Shown piece after piece: positions 1 through 9,081 of a stretch of DNA of 64,000 nucleotides; the stretch's first letter is position 1, and each line of letters opens with the position of its first letter. Both the position numbers and the translations under genes were made by a program. The DNA comes from Croceivirga sp. (lineage in GTDB: Bacteria; Bacteroidota; Bacteroidia; Flavobacteriales; Flavobacteriaceae): positions 124,001-188,000 of the forward strand of contig JANQRG010000033.1 in the NCBI GenBank assembly GCA_028284665.1, given 5' to 3'. The notes beneath the pieces are model-generated. The model made no database searches and had not been told where the DNA came from. It saw nothing but the letters and a program-made list of their open reading frames with translations.

Positions 1-2
1 TG

Positions 3-1724
3 ATTTACAACGACTCGGATAAGGCCAGAGTGTACATTCAAGAAATGCGAAAAATTTCCGACAACCAGAATTATGCCCACGGTATCCTCCAAGGGGATTT
101 TAATCTTGGCTACCATTATTTTAACCTACAACAGATGGATTCTGCCAAATTCTATTTTGATAAGACCTTGGTAAAATCAAAAATTGATAATGATAATTCA
201 TTCGTAAGAAGCACCCTTAAAAATCTCTCGATCTTATATGCCCATGAAGGAAATTATGCGAAAGCTATCCAATTAATGGATAGTGTTGCAAAAATTAGCC
301 TAGCTGACCACGATTATCTTAGGTACGGCTCTGCCTTAAGTGACAACGGCGTCCACTACTATGAAATGGGAAACTATCCAAAGGCCATGGCCTTTTACAA
401 GAAGGCCCTGGAAACTTACGATACCTTGGAGATAACCACTTATCATAAAGCAGACTTGTACCGAAACCTTGGGAAATTGCAAAACGTACAAGGTAACCGT
501 AAAAGTGCTCTTAGTTATTTTGACAAAGCTGTCGAAGTGTACAGGGAACTAGGAGACAATATGTTTTTGGCCAATACGCTTTCGGATATGGGCAATGTTC
601 ATTCCTTTAGAGGGCAGCATAGCACAGCTATTGAAAAATATAAGGAATGTCTCGAAGTGGCTATCGTCAATAACTTCCCATCCGCGGAAATTATAGCATA
701 TGGGAACCTGGGAAGTGAATATTTAACCATGAAACAAGACGAAAAGGCCATTGAGTTTCTTGAAAAAGCCTTAGAAATGGGGCGACAAACTTCTGCGGAT
801 AACAACTTAATATCCGACATGTCCAATTTGGGTTTGGCCTATGCCAACAGTAAAGATTTTGACAAGGGGTTTGAACTCCTGAACCAAGCGGTGAATAAAG
901 CAGATTCCATTGGGGTTACCAACGAATTACAGTCGGCACTTTTTAATAGAGCACTAGCCCACGAGAAAAATGGAATGCCGTTAAAGGCGATAGTGGACTA
1001 CAAGCGATCGAGAATGATCAATGACAGCCTGTTTTCAATCACAAAAACAAAGCAGATCAATGAACTACAGACCATGTATGAAACTGAAAAAAAGGAAGCT
1101 GAAATTGCTTTGCAGCAGGAGGAAATCAATACCCTAAATGAAAAAGTAAAAGTAGATCAATTGACCAAAGGTTTATTTGCAGGTGGTATGTTCACTTTTG
1201 TTGCCATATCAGGATTACTGTTCTTCGGTTTCCGTCAGCGGATAAAAAAGAACCGCATAGCACGGGAAAAGCAAGAAGAAATCTATAAACAAGAAATTGA
1301 ACACAAACGGAAAGAGTTGGCGAGCCAGACCCTTCACCTTGTACAAAAAAACACCTTTATTCAGGAATTGATGCGCAATTTGGAAAAAATCAAAAAATCG
1401 CCAGAAACCTTTAAAATGGAATTTCGCCGCATCGTGATGTTGCTTAAAAAAGAGAATGCCTCAGATAAGGATTGGGAAGTATTCAAAACCTATTTTGCCG
1501 ATGTCCACAATGACTTTGACCAAAAATTAAAGACACTTTACGAGGAAATCTCCGAAAAGGAGATCCGATTAGCAGCTTTTTTGCGTATGAACTTAACTAC
1601 CAAAGAAATTGCAGCGACCTTGAATGTACTTCCAGATAGTATTTTAAAATCCAAATACCGCCTAAAGAAAAAACTAGGATTGGATAAGGAAACCGATTTG
1701 ACCAGTTTTTTGAATGCACTCTAG
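3..1724 (+). CDS. TPR-transmembrane-HTH regulator, 5' truncated
   Basis: The reading frame is already open at the window edge and has no stop before the GTG at 30, so the true start and any signal peptide lie upstream. About 10 tetratricopeptide-like repeats fill the first ~340 residues. They are followed by a coiled coil, one membrane helix (GGMFTFVAISGLLFFGF), a second coiled coil and a C-terminal LuxR/sigma-like helix-turn-helix around TTKEIAATLNVLPDSILKSK. This is the Bacteroidota architecture in which periplasmic TPRs sense something and a cytoplasmic HTH responds; the ligand and targets are unknown. The C-terminal ~240 residues are nearly identical to those of the next gene, while the TPR part is not. 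It is clearly a real gene, and the specific role is inference. Confidence 0.85.
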   Translation: MYNDSDKARVYIQEMRKISDNQNYAHGILQGDFNLGYHYFNLQQMDSAKFYFDKTLVKSKIDNDNSFVRSTLKNLSILYAHEGNYAKAIQLMDSVAKISLADHDYLRYGSALSDNGVHYYEMGNYPKAMAFYKKALETYDTLEITTYHKADLYRNLGKLQNVQGNRKSALSYFDKAVEVYRELGDNMFLANTLSDMGNVHSFRGQHSTAIEKYKECLEVAIVNNFPSAEIIAYGNLGSEYLTMKQDEKAIEFLEKALEMGRQTSADNNLISDMSNLGLAYANSKDFDKGFELLNQAVNKADSIGVTNELQSALFNRALAHEKNGMPLKAIVDYKRSRMINDSLFSITKTKQINELQTMYETEKKEAEIALQQEEINTLNEKVKVDQLTKGLFAGGMFTFVAISGLLFFGFRQRIKKNRIAREKQEEIYKQEIEHKRKELASQTLHLVQKNTFIQELMRNLEKIKKSPETFKMEFRRIVMLLKKENASDKDWEVFKTYFADVHNDFDQKLKTLYEEISEKEIRLAAFLRMNLTTKEIAATLNVLPDSILKSKYRLKKKLGLDKETDLTSFLNAL

Positions 1725-2143
1725 CAAAGACCTATTAAAATGGTAGCGGTCCAGGAGGCTTCTCAATGGGGATTAATTGGTAGTATTAAACAAGATCAGG
1801 AGGCCAAAATCATAAAAGTATACCAAATCCCATTTTCTTTTGTCTCTGGTTATTCATGACCTCTAAATTATCTACTGATCGGTCTCTCACCCAATTTTGT
1901 CCATGGACAAAATATGGACAGGACGTCTGGATATTTTTAATAAGGGGCATGGACAACCCTATAACTACTTTAATCAAAATTACCTCCAAACAACTGAAAA
2001 ACAACTCTTTAAAAATAAGAGAGACATTAATAAAAATTGAAATATATGGACTCGATCTGCCATAAGTTCTTATGGTAATGAAATCACCTGTTTCCTTTAG
2101 GATATTTATTGGTTATCTTAGAAAAAAACCAATCACTCGGAAA
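1725..2143. other. Intergenic spacer between the two paralogous regulators
   Basis: This stretch of about 420 bases contains no convincing gene. The short open frames here (up to about 69 codons) have no family resemblance and overlap the palindrome. It holds a perfect 20-bp palindrome (1894-1913) and three copies of TGGACA. It also carries the leader of the downstream gene, because the ATG at 2072 is probably not the start. Confidence 0.6.
1894..1913. promoter_or_regulatory. Perfect 20-bp palindrome, candidate operator
   Basis: ATTTTGTCCATGGACAAAAT equals its own reverse complement, centred on CCATGG. The half-site TGGACA starts at 1904, recurs in direct orientation at 1915 (11 bp on, about one helical turn) and again at 1950. 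It lies about 230 bp upstream of the second TPR-HTH gene. A dimeric regulator site is inferred; no factor is known. Confidence 0.45.
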
Positions 2144-4030
2144 ATGAGGAGAAGAATTCTAATCTTAGTCCTAGCATTGTTTTATCAAAGTTTTCTCTTT
2201 TGCCAGCTTCAAGGGCAGGACAAAATAGATAGTCTTGAATCAATTGTTAAAGACTTGCCAGATGAGAGTCAAAAAATTGAGGTTTTGGAAGAGCTGTTTT
2301 ATGAAACAGTCTATAGCACTCCAACTCAAGGGCTGGAATATGCTCTTAAAGGGCTTGACCTTTCAAAAAAAACTGAAAACTGGGATGGGGTTGGAATAGC
2401 GTATTACCATATAGGTGTTTACTACAAATTGCTTTTTGAATCGGATTCTGCCAGGTACTATTATGACGAATCCATGAAGGTTTGGGAAAAACACCCTAAT
2501 GAACAATTTAAGGCTATTACTTTAGGGTCTATTGCCGCACTGGAATATGAAAAAGGGAATATTGACAGTGCTATAGTTATTCAGACAAGCGTAAATAGTA
2601 TTTTTAAAGATAAAAAGCTATGGTTAAAATATGCTGTTGGATTGGGATGCCTCGGGGATTTCTACCACAGCAAAGGTAATTTTAAAACCGCCTATGAATT
2701 AACACTTCAAGGGCTTAAGTATTTGGATACAATTCCAGAAGAGCCTTGGCGCAAAGCAGATTTTAAGAAACAGATTGGGATTATCGAACTTTCAAGGGGT
2801 AATTTCAGGCAGTCTCTGGACTATTTTGAAAGCGCTTTAAAATTTTATTCGGACAGCAAGGATAGTATTTATATGGGGCATACTAGAGTGGACATGGGCA
2901 ATGCCTATTCCGGACTGCAAAAATCTGATTCTGCCGTTCGCAATTATACTGAAGGGCTGGAGATTGGAAGAAGAACAAAGGTTTTGGACCTACAAGCCAA
3001 TGCTATGACCAATTTGGGCAGGACCTATTCGTTCATGGGTAAATTAGACTCGGCCCTAGTTTATTTCTCAGAGGCCATAAAGCTTAATACTACCAATAAC
3101 ACGGCTAACAACCTTGCCACTTGCTTAGGAGAAATGGGAAACGTATATAGGCTTTTAGAACAAGACGACAAAGCCCTCCTTTTTCTAAATCAAGGATTAC
3201 ACATTGCAGATTCCATAAGCGCCTTGGATGTTAAAAAGGAAATTCTGAGGTATCGGTCCGCGCTATATCAAGATCAAAAAAGCTATTTGGAGGCACTAGA
3301 GGATTTTCAATATTTTTCCGAACTAAAGGACAGTCTATTTAGCGAAACCAAATCCCAACAAATAGAAGAGCTAAAAACCATTTACGAAACCGAAAAGAAA
3401 GAAGCCGCTTTGGCACTTCAAGAAGAAGAAATCAAAACATTAAACGAAAAATCCAGAGCCGACAACCTACGAAAAGGATTGTACGCTGGCGGCATGACTT
3501 CCGCCCTAGCCCTTTTTGGTCTTTCTGTTTTTGGTTTTCGGCAGCGTATCAAAAAGAACCGCATTGCACGGGAAAAGCAAGAAGAAATTTATAAGCAGGA
3601 AATAGAGTACAAGAAAAAAGAACTTGCGAGCCAAACCCTGCATTTGGTACAGAAAAACACCTTTATCCAAGAACTGAAGGGAAATCTGGTACACCTAAGA
3701 AATTCCCCGGAGAAGTTCAAAGCGGAGTTTCGGCGTATTACGATGTTGCTAAAAAAAGAGAATGCCTCGGATAAGGACTGGGAAGTGTTTAAGACCTATT
3801 TTGCTGAGGTTCATAACGACTTTGATCAGAAGCTGAAAACGCTATATGCGGACATTTCCGAAAAAGAGATCCGTTTGGCCGCTTTTTTGCGAATGAATCT
3901 AACCACTAAGGAGATCGCGGCCACAATGAACGTGTTGCCGGATAGTATCTTGAAATCAAAATATCGATTAAAGAAGAAGTTGGGACTGGATAAAGAGACG
4001 GATTTGACTACTTTTCTAAATACGTTATAG
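2144..4030 (+). CDS. TPR-transmembrane-HTH regulator (paralogue of the preceding gene)
   Basis: The frame is open from an ATG at 2072, but the ATG at 2144 is preferred because it begins a signal peptide (MRRRILILVLALFYQSFLFC) just before the mature chain; this gives 628 residues. TPR-like repeats run to about residue 400. A coiled coil, a membrane helix (GLYAGGMTSALALFGLSVFGF), a basic coiled coil and a C-terminal HTH (TTKEIAATMNVLPDSILKSK) follow. The topology suggests periplasmic TPRs and a cytoplasmic DNA-binding domain. From the membrane segment onward it matches the preceding gene almost residue for residue, so the pair arose by tandem duplication with a diverged sensor half. The target genes cannot be read from the sequence. 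Confidence 0.85.
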   Translation: MRRRILILVLALFYQSFLFCQLQGQDKIDSLESIVKDLPDESQKIEVLEELFYETVYSTPTQGLEYALKGLDLSKKTENWDGVGIAYYHIGVYYKLLFESDSARYYYDESMKVWEKHPNEQFKAITLGSIAALEYEKGNIDSAIVIQTSVNSIFKDKKLWLKYAVGLGCLGDFYHSKGNFKTAYELTLQGLKYLDTIPEEPWRKADFKKQIGIIELSRGNFRQSLDYFESALKFYSDSKDSIYMGHTRVDMGNAYSGLQKSDSAVRNYTEGLEIGRRTKVLDLQANAMTNLGRTYSFMGKLDSALVYFSEAIKLNTTNNTANNLATCLGEMGNVYRLLEQDDKALLFLNQGLHIADSISALDVKKEILRYRSALYQDQKSYLEALEDFQYFSELKDSLFSETKSQQIEELKTIYETEKKEAALALQEEEIKTLNEKSRADNLRKGLYAGGMTSALALFGLSVFGFRQRIKKNRIAREKQEEIYKQEIEYKKKELASQTLHLVQKNTFIQELKGNLVHLRNSPEKFKAEFRRITMLLKKENASDKDWEVFKTYFAEVHNDFDQKLKTLYADISEKEIRLAAFLRMNLTTKEIAATMNVLPDSILKSKYRLKKKLGLDKETDLTTFLNTL

Positions 4031-4078
4031 TTCGTAGTGATAGCTAACTATTATACCTACTTTAATGCTTTCGGAAAT

Positions 4079-5587
4079 TCATTTTGAACCGGTACGTAAA
4101 CTAAAAATTTTTCTACTCGCTTTATAGATTGCAAATCCTAAGAGGAGAATAACCGCAACAATACTCCCTAAGGAAATCTTGGCGATTTTGGGAAAGCCCC
4201 ATTTTGTTTCAAAGCTAAAGTCGTCGTAGACAGTTTGAAAGCTTGCCTCTCCTGAAAGATAGTATCTTTTTATTCCTTTTTTGATGTCCGATTTATAAAG
4301 GAGGTCGGCTACGTGACCCAGCCCTTCAAATACCACTAACTCTCCATTTGAAAGAAAGGGCATCAGTTCTTTTTGCACAATTTCATGGGGAGTGGCCATA
4401 TCCAAGGCACCATTGAGTATGAGTGTCGGAACATTAGATTCCAGTAGTTTGGAAAAATCATTGGGTGGCTGTGTTACTGGCCATATTTGGCCAATGTCCA
4501 TACACAAAGCGGACATTGGAGAGCCTAATTCGAAGGTAGTTGAAGTGAACTCCTCCCAATAATTCCTTGAGCTATCGTAATCTATCATTCCTTTCGCTAA
4601 AAACTCTCCCCAAACCATCATTTCCGGCATAATGTAGTCGTAGGCTAAGGACATTAGTGCTATTCCACTATAATCCCCCTCTTCTGCGGCTAAAAAGGAA
4701 TCTATAACCTTTGCCGCTGAGTCGTTGTGATAGAGCATTCCAAAGGTTACTACTTTGACTTTACCCGGGTCGATAGGAACAAAAAACCAGGTTTTTGGCA
4801 TCTCTTTTAATACCTTATCAATGGTTTCGTACAGGTTCTTTGATTTACTACCACAATACGGATCATTTTGACAAAGCTGGTCATAGTAGTGTATTTTCTT
4901 TGCTATAACTTCGGGCTCCCAAACAAACCTACCCGGCGGATTAGCTCCGATCATTACCGATTTATCAACCTTTTCTTCATAGTATTTTGCGTACAGCTGG
5001 GCAACCCGGGTGCCATAACTTCCACTCAACAGGTTGAGCCTGGCTATCTTTAAATGACCTCTTACGGCGTCAATATCCAATAGTACCTGTTCCATGGTAT
5101 AGCCATTCAAGTCTATGCCGGTATTCAAGAGTCTATCACTACACGCTTTGGCGGCGTATATAATGTTATCAACGGATGCTTTTGACAATACGTCGTTTCC
5201 CATACCTCTTAGGGCCTTCGTCATCTCCGGACAATCCAAACGTACTGACCCATCAATTCCTCGATATCCCACCAGAATTACATCATGGTTCTCAAGAAAT
5301 TCCATAGGGGGATTATAATCCAAATTAGACTGACCCGGTCCTCCGGTCAGCCAGAAAATTGGAGAAGATGGGTTTGGGTTTTTTGTCTTATAGATCTTTA
5401 CCGGTATTGTAAGTTTTTTGTCCGTTTTGTTTTTCCAGTTCTCCGGAAAACGAAAATCCGCACAAATAATACTGTCGGTATCCGGACAAAAGGTGGCCGG
5501 ATAGTCTTGACTCCTTACAGAAAATAGCAATAATAGCAATACCTTGAAAACTATGCTTTTAAGGCTAGATATTTCTGTATTTTTCAT
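4079..5587 (-). CDS. S33-like alpha/beta hydrolase (tripeptidyl/prolyl aminopeptidase type)
   Basis: This is a 502-residue secreted or membrane-anchored serine hydrolase. It has an N-terminal hydrophobic signal (about residues 11-24), an oxyanion GGPGQS at about 82, the nucleophile elbow GSYGTR with Ser190, an Asp in NGALDMATP and a His in GLGHVAD. This fits the tripeptidyl aminopeptidase/proline iminopeptidase clan. A C-terminal membrane helix (IVAVILLLGFAIY) with a basic tail is unusual for a freely secreted enzyme and suggests it stays in the inner membrane facing the periplasm. It is divergent from the Crp-like gene, about 70 bp away. The substrate, probably peptides, is inferred. Confidence 0.8.
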   Translation of the reverse strand: MKNTEISSLKSIVFKVLLLLLFSVRSQDYPATFCPDTDSIICADFRFPENWKNKTDKKLTIPVKIYKTKNPNPSSPIFWLTGGPGQSNLDYNPPMEFLENHDVILVGYRGIDGSVRLDCPEMTKALRGMGNDVLSKASVDNIIYAAKACSDRLLNTGIDLNGYTMEQVLLDIDAVRGHLKIARLNLLSGSYGTRVAQLYAKYYEEKVDKSVMIGANPPGRFVWEPEVIAKKIHYYDQLCQNDPYCGSKSKNLYETIDKVLKEMPKTWFFVPIDPGKVKVVTFGMLYHNDSAAKVIDSFLAAEEGDYSGIALMSLAYDYIMPEMMVWGEFLAKGMIDYDSSRNYWEEFTSTTFELGSPMSALCMDIGQIWPVTQPPNDFSKLLESNVPTLILNGALDMATPHEIVQKELMPFLSNGELVVFEGLGHVADLLYKSDIKKGIKRYYLSGEASFQTVYDDFSFETKWGFPKIAKISLGSIVAVILLLGFAIYKASRKIFSLRTGSK

Positions 5588-5600
5588 AAATCAAATAACG

Positions 5601-5608
5601 TACTTTTG
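5601..5608 (+). promoter_or_regulatory. Candidate -7 element TACTTTTG for the Crp-like gene
   Basis: This is an exact match to the Bacteroidota -7 consensus TAnnTTTG, 48 bp before the ATG at 5657, in the divergent spacer. No clear -33 TTG was found at the usual spacing. Confidence 0.4.
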
Positions 5609-5656
5609 ATCTTTTGATTCGTTAACCGTTGTTAAGAAATGGGATAACGTAAATTT

Positions 5657-6256
5657 ATGAGTGATCCTATTAAAACACAGTTGGATTCAATTTTTCCGCT
5701 AAAGGAAACCACCTGGAACAAGCTTGTAAAGCTTGCTGAAGAGAAGAGTATTGTCAAAAACAAAAATCTGGTAACCAAAGGAAGGTTTTTTAGCTATGAG
5801 ATCTTTGTAATCGAAGGGGTATTACGTTGTTATTATGTCACCGAAGAGGACAAAGAGTATACCACCTCTTTTTATAAGGAGGGAGATTTTGTTTCACCCT
5901 CATTTACCAGACAGTTTCATGGCAGAAGCTTGTTAAACATCCAGGCATTGGAAAATTGTAAAGTACTTTTATTCGAAGAGCATAAGTTTACTGCGCTAAG
6001 GCATAGCTGTAAAGATCTACATGAGTTGGGGAGTAAAGTCTTGGAAAAAGAGCTAAAGCTAAAATCTGTAAAAGAGGTGTTCTTAGCCACGGGCAATTTA
6101 GTTACGTTGTACCAGTTTTTTCAAGACGTATTTTATGGTTTGGAAAAAAGGATCCCTCAACGTTATATAGCTTCCTTTATAGGCGCAGATCCTGTATCCT
6201 TAAGCCGGATAAGGGCTAAAATATTGAGGGAAAGAAAAACTGCAAATAAGGGTTGA
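5657..6256 (+). CDS. Crp/Fnr-family transcriptional regulator
   Basis: The 199-residue protein has an N-terminal cyclic-nucleotide-binding-like beta-barrel (about residues 15-125, with RFFSYEIFVIEGVLRCYY and FYKEGDFVSPSF). A C-terminal helical DNA-binding part follows (PQRYIASFIGADPVSLSRIRAK). The cAMP-contact Arg/Glu pair of true Crp is not evident, so the effector is unknown; many flavobacterial members of this family are orphans. It is divergent from the S33-like hydrolase and could regulate it, which is inference from position only. Confidence 0.85.
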   Translation: MSDPIKTQLDSIFPLKETTWNKLVKLAEEKSIVKNKNLVTKGRFFSYEIFVIEGVLRCYYVTEEDKEYTTSFYKEGDFVSPSFTRQFHGRSLLNIQALENCKVLLFEEHKFTALRHSCKDLHELGSKVLEKELKLKSVKEVFLATGNLVTLYQFFQDVFYGLEKRIPQRYIASFIGADPVSLSRIRAKILRERKTANKG

Positions 6257-6317
6257 AAGTGATAGGGGCAGTTTCTTAAATACCTTATAAAAAATAGGCA
6301 GTCATCTCACCCTATAC

Positions 6318-6325
6318 TATCTTTG
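6318..6325 (+). promoter_or_regulatory. Candidate -7 element TATCTTTG
   Basis: This is an exact TAnnTTTG match 97 bp upstream of the DCC gene. If it is used, the REP-like element that follows would lie in the 5' untranslated leader. Confidence 0.35.
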
Positions 6326-6335
6326 CGAGGTATTA

Positions 6336-6409
6336 GTCATTTCGAGTGAGCGAAGTGACGAGAAATCCAGATTTCTCAATCGACGCTACGCATCTCATTT
6401 CGAAATGAC
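6336..6409. repeat. REP-like nested palindromic element
   Basis: The outer arms GTCATTTCGA (6336-6345) and TCGAAATGAC (6400-6409) are perfectly complementary. The inner arms GAGAAATC (6360-6367) and GATTTCTC (6370-6377) are also complementary, with a 2-base loop. The element sits in the leader of the DCC gene. A partial copy of its right half occurs at 45307-45340, so it is an interspersed repeat of this genome. Related motifs of this type are common in marine Bacteroidota (from memory). Confidence 0.7.
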
Positions 6410-6421
6410 AAATAGTAATCG

Positions 6422-6835
6422 ATGAAAATAGAAGAAGGTAAAAAGATCATCCTCTTCGATGGCGTTTGCAACTTGTGCAATGGCGCCATCCAATTTATCA
6501 TCAAACGGGATAAAAAGGACGTTTTCCGCTATGCGGCTTTGCAAAGCGAACTTGGCGAACGATTGGTAAGCGAACGCGGCATTGACACTTCCAAAGTAGA
6601 TTCTTTTGTCTTGATCGAACCAGGGACCGCCTATTACATTAAATCCAGTGCTGCCCTGGAGATTGCAAATAACTTTAGCGGCCTTTGGAAGCTTACGCAA
6701 ATCTTTAAGTGGATCCCGGAGTCCATACGGAATTCAATATATGATCTGGTGGCCCGCAACCGGTATAAATGGTTTGGCCGCAAAGATCAATGCATGATCC
6801 CTACCCCGGAATTACAGGCGAAGTTTCTGGCTTAA
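6422..6835 (+). CDS. DCC-family thiol-disulfide oxidoreductase-like protein (DUF393)
   Basis: This 137-residue protein opens with the family signature FDGVCNLCNGAIQFIIKRD. The DxxCxxC motif places the paired cysteines at Cys16 and Cys19. The remainder (FRYAALQSELGERLV, WIPESIRNSIYDLVARNRYKWFG) fits DUF393 along its full length. The family is assumed to carry out thiol-disulfide exchange, but the substrate is not established. It has its own putative promoter at 6318 and lies downstream of the REP-like element. Confidence 0.88.
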   Translation: MKIEEGKKIILFDGVCNLCNGAIQFIIKRDKKDVFRYAALQSELGERLVSERGIDTSKVDSFVLIEPGTAYYIKSSAALEIANNFSGLWKLTQIFKWIPESIRNSIYDLVARNRYKWFGRKDQCMIPTPELQAKFLA

Positions 6836-6943
6836 CTCATTGAACTACCCCCTTCCCTCACTCAACTCCCTGGTACAAGTATTTCGGTTTTCAGGCACTC
6901 GTTTTTCATGCGAAATTGGGTAAGAACTCTAAAACCAATCGTT

Positions 6944-9043
6944 ATGAAAAATGTTGTTATTCTTTTTTTACTGATCTCCTACTCCCTGTTTTCCAGTACA
7001 CAGAAAATCCCTTCAAAAATTCAAGAGGTTACGGTGTACCTAAGCGGCGCGCAGGTTACCCGGACCGCCACATGCAGCCTAAAAGAAGGGACCAATACCG
7101 TAGTGTTCACCGGGCTATCCCACAAAATTGATGAAAGCAGTATCCAGGTCTCCGGGCTTAATATAGTCTCTATTTTAGGGATGAGCTATAACCTTAATTA
7201 CCTGGAAAAGACGATGAGTACGCCACAACTAAAAATTTGGGAAGACCAAATCACCGTTTTAGAACAGAAAATAGCCTTTCTAAAACATCATATAGAAGGG
7301 CTCAACGAGGAAGAAAAAGTAATTACCACCAATCGATTGGTAAGCAATGATAACCAGGCATTAAATCTTGAAAAGGTCAAGGAAATCAGTCAATACTATC
7401 GTGAACGGATAACAGCCATAAAGAATGCCGTTTTCACAGCACAACTGGAAATCGAAGCCCTGCAACAGGAATTAAGTGATCTAAGGCAGCAAATTGCCGA
7501 GGTAAATGCCACTCCGGAAAAGGAACAGGGGGAGATTACCATCAAGTTTGATGCTCCCCTGCCAACGGAGCTTACCATTTCGCTGAAATATATGGTAAAC
7601 AATGCCGGTTGGGTACCTAACTACGATATTCGATCTAAGGCGATAAACACCCCCTTAAAGCTTAGCTATAAAGCCAATGTCTATCAAAACACCGGGCAGG
7701 ACTGGAACAATGTGAAAGTGATCTTATCGACAGGAAATCCTGACTACAATATTGCTAAACCCAAACTTGAGACACATTATCTGAATTTCGTAAGTTCTTA
7801 TCAAAAGCGGTACGCTCCCTCTTTGAAAAAAAAGGGATATGCCTACAATCCTGCTGTAAAAAGGGTAGTTGGCGTGGTCACTGATGCTTCAGGTATGCCC
7901 CTGCCCGGTACTAATGTAGTAGTGAAAGGGACCACTATCGGGACCGTAACTGATTTTGATGGTAACTACTCGTTAGCTATCCCTTACGGACAAGAACTGG
8001 TATTCTCCTACATCGGGCAGGTAACACAGGAACTGCCATTGTATTCATCAATCATTAATGTGCAGATGGAGGAAGATGCCACCGCTTTAGAAGAAGTGGT
8101 TGTAGTGGGATATGGAACTTCTTCAAATAAAAGGAACTTAGCCGGTTCCGTCTCCTCCATTAGCGCGGAAAACCTGATTCAAGGGAGAGCTGCCGGAGTC
8201 CGTATCCGTGGTGCATCGGGAATATCGGGGTCAAGTGCAAAAATTTCGTATCGAGAACCTTCTCCACTATATATCATTGACGGTGTTCCGGTGGAAGGTT
8301 TTGAGGAAGGCGATTTGGATGCCGTTGAAATACAGGATATTGAAATTCTCAAAGGCGATAACACAGCCCTATATGGTAGTCGTGGACTCCAGGGTGTGGT
8401 GATCATCACAACGAAAAAAAGCAAGACTAAAGAAGGGGCTACTAAGACAGAATTTGTCATAAAAAAGACCTATACCATCCCTAGCGACGGCGATATTACC
8501 GCAGTGGAGATCAACGCTTTTACCTTACCCGCCACTTACGAGTATTTTGCAGCCCCCATCATTAATGAAAATGTTTTTCTCACTGCTAGTTTTACCGATT
8601 GGGAAAAACACCAACTCTTACCTGGAGAGGCCAATATTTACTTTGAGGGTACCTATGCCGGAAAGACTGTGTTGGATCCCTATACGACAAAAAAGGAAAT
8701 GGCTCTTTCCTTGGGGATAGATCCTAATATCACCGTAACGCGAAAACAAGAGCGCAACTTTAAGAGTAAGTCGTTCACAGGAAGTAACCGTATACTGAAT
8801 AGAACCTACAATTTAGAGATCAAGAACAACAAAGGGGTAGCCATTGACCTAAGGCTTCTGGATCGGATCCCCAAGTCGCAAAATAAAGAGATACGCGTTA
8901 GCGATGTGGTGACCAATGATGCGACATACGAAACCAAAAAAGGTGTATTGACCTGGGCCATGAATTTAAAACCCCAGGAAAGCAAAACCACACATTTTTC
9001 TTTTCAGGTAAAATATCCCAGAGGAAAATATATATCCCTTTAA
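6944..9043 (+). CDS. MuiA/DUF4139 family secreted protein with an inserted SusC-type plug domain
   Basis: The ATG at 6944 is preferred over 6908 because it begins a signal peptide (MKNVVILFLLISYSLFSS); this gives 699 residues. The order is a DUF4140-like N-domain (SKIQEVTVYLSGAQVTR), a coiled coil, and the first part of DUF4139 (ISLKYMVNNAGWVPNYDIR). A carboxypeptidase-regulatory-like beta domain (GVVTDASGMPLPGTNVVVKG, from about 7866) and a TonB-receptor plug (VVVGYG...PLYIIDGVPVEGF...EILKGDNTALYGSRGLQGVVII, to about 8417) follow. The rest of DUF4139 then resumes. The plug is therefore nested inside DUF4139, with no TonB barrel. The function is unknown; MuiA proteins were named for mucoidy inhibition. 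Confidence 0.85.
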   Translation: MKNVVILFLLISYSLFSSTQKIPSKIQEVTVYLSGAQVTRTATCSLKEGTNTVVFTGLSHKIDESSIQVSGLNIVSILGMSYNLNYLEKTMSTPQLKIWEDQITVLEQKIAFLKHHIEGLNEEEKVITTNRLVSNDNQALNLEKVKEISQYYRERITAIKNAVFTAQLEIEALQQELSDLRQQIAEVNATPEKEQGEITIKFDAPLPTELTISLKYMVNNAGWVPNYDIRSKAINTPLKLSYKANVYQNTGQDWNNVKVILSTGNPDYNIAKPKLETHYLNFVSSYQKRYAPSLKKKGYAYNPAVKRVVGVVTDASGMPLPGTNVVVKGTTIGTVTDFDGNYSLAIPYGQELVFSYIGQVTQELPLYSSIINVQMEEDATALEEVVVVGYGTSSNKRNLAGSVSSISAENLIQGRAAGVRIRGASGISGSSAKISYREPSPLYIIDGVPVEGFEEGDLDAVEIQDIEILKGDNTALYGSRGLQGVVIITTKKSKTKEGATKTEFVIKKTYTIPSDGDITAVEINAFTLPATYEYFAAPIINENVFLTASFTDWEKHQLLPGEANIYFEGTYAGKTVLDPYTTKKEMALSLGIDPNITVTRKQERNFKSKSFTGSNRILNRTYNLEIKNNKGVAIDLRLLDRIPKSQNKEIRVSDVVTNDATYETKKGVLTWAMNLKPQESKTTHFSFQVKYPRGKYISL

Positions 9044-9052
9044 GAACATCTC

Positions 9053-9080
9053 GGGGCGATGTTAGTATCGCCCCATTTTG
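9053..9080 (+). terminator. Rho-independent terminator after the MuiA-like gene
   Basis: GGGGCGAT (9053-9060) pairs with ATCGCCCC (9067-9074) around a 6-base loop, followed by ATTTTG. It lies between two convergent genes. Confidence 0.7.
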
Positions 9081-9081
9081 T

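Noticed and set aside
1856-2065. 69-codon plus-strand frame in the spacer between the paralogues
   Set aside because: It overlaps the palindrome and the repeats, has no family resemblance or signal, and no ribosome-binding site.
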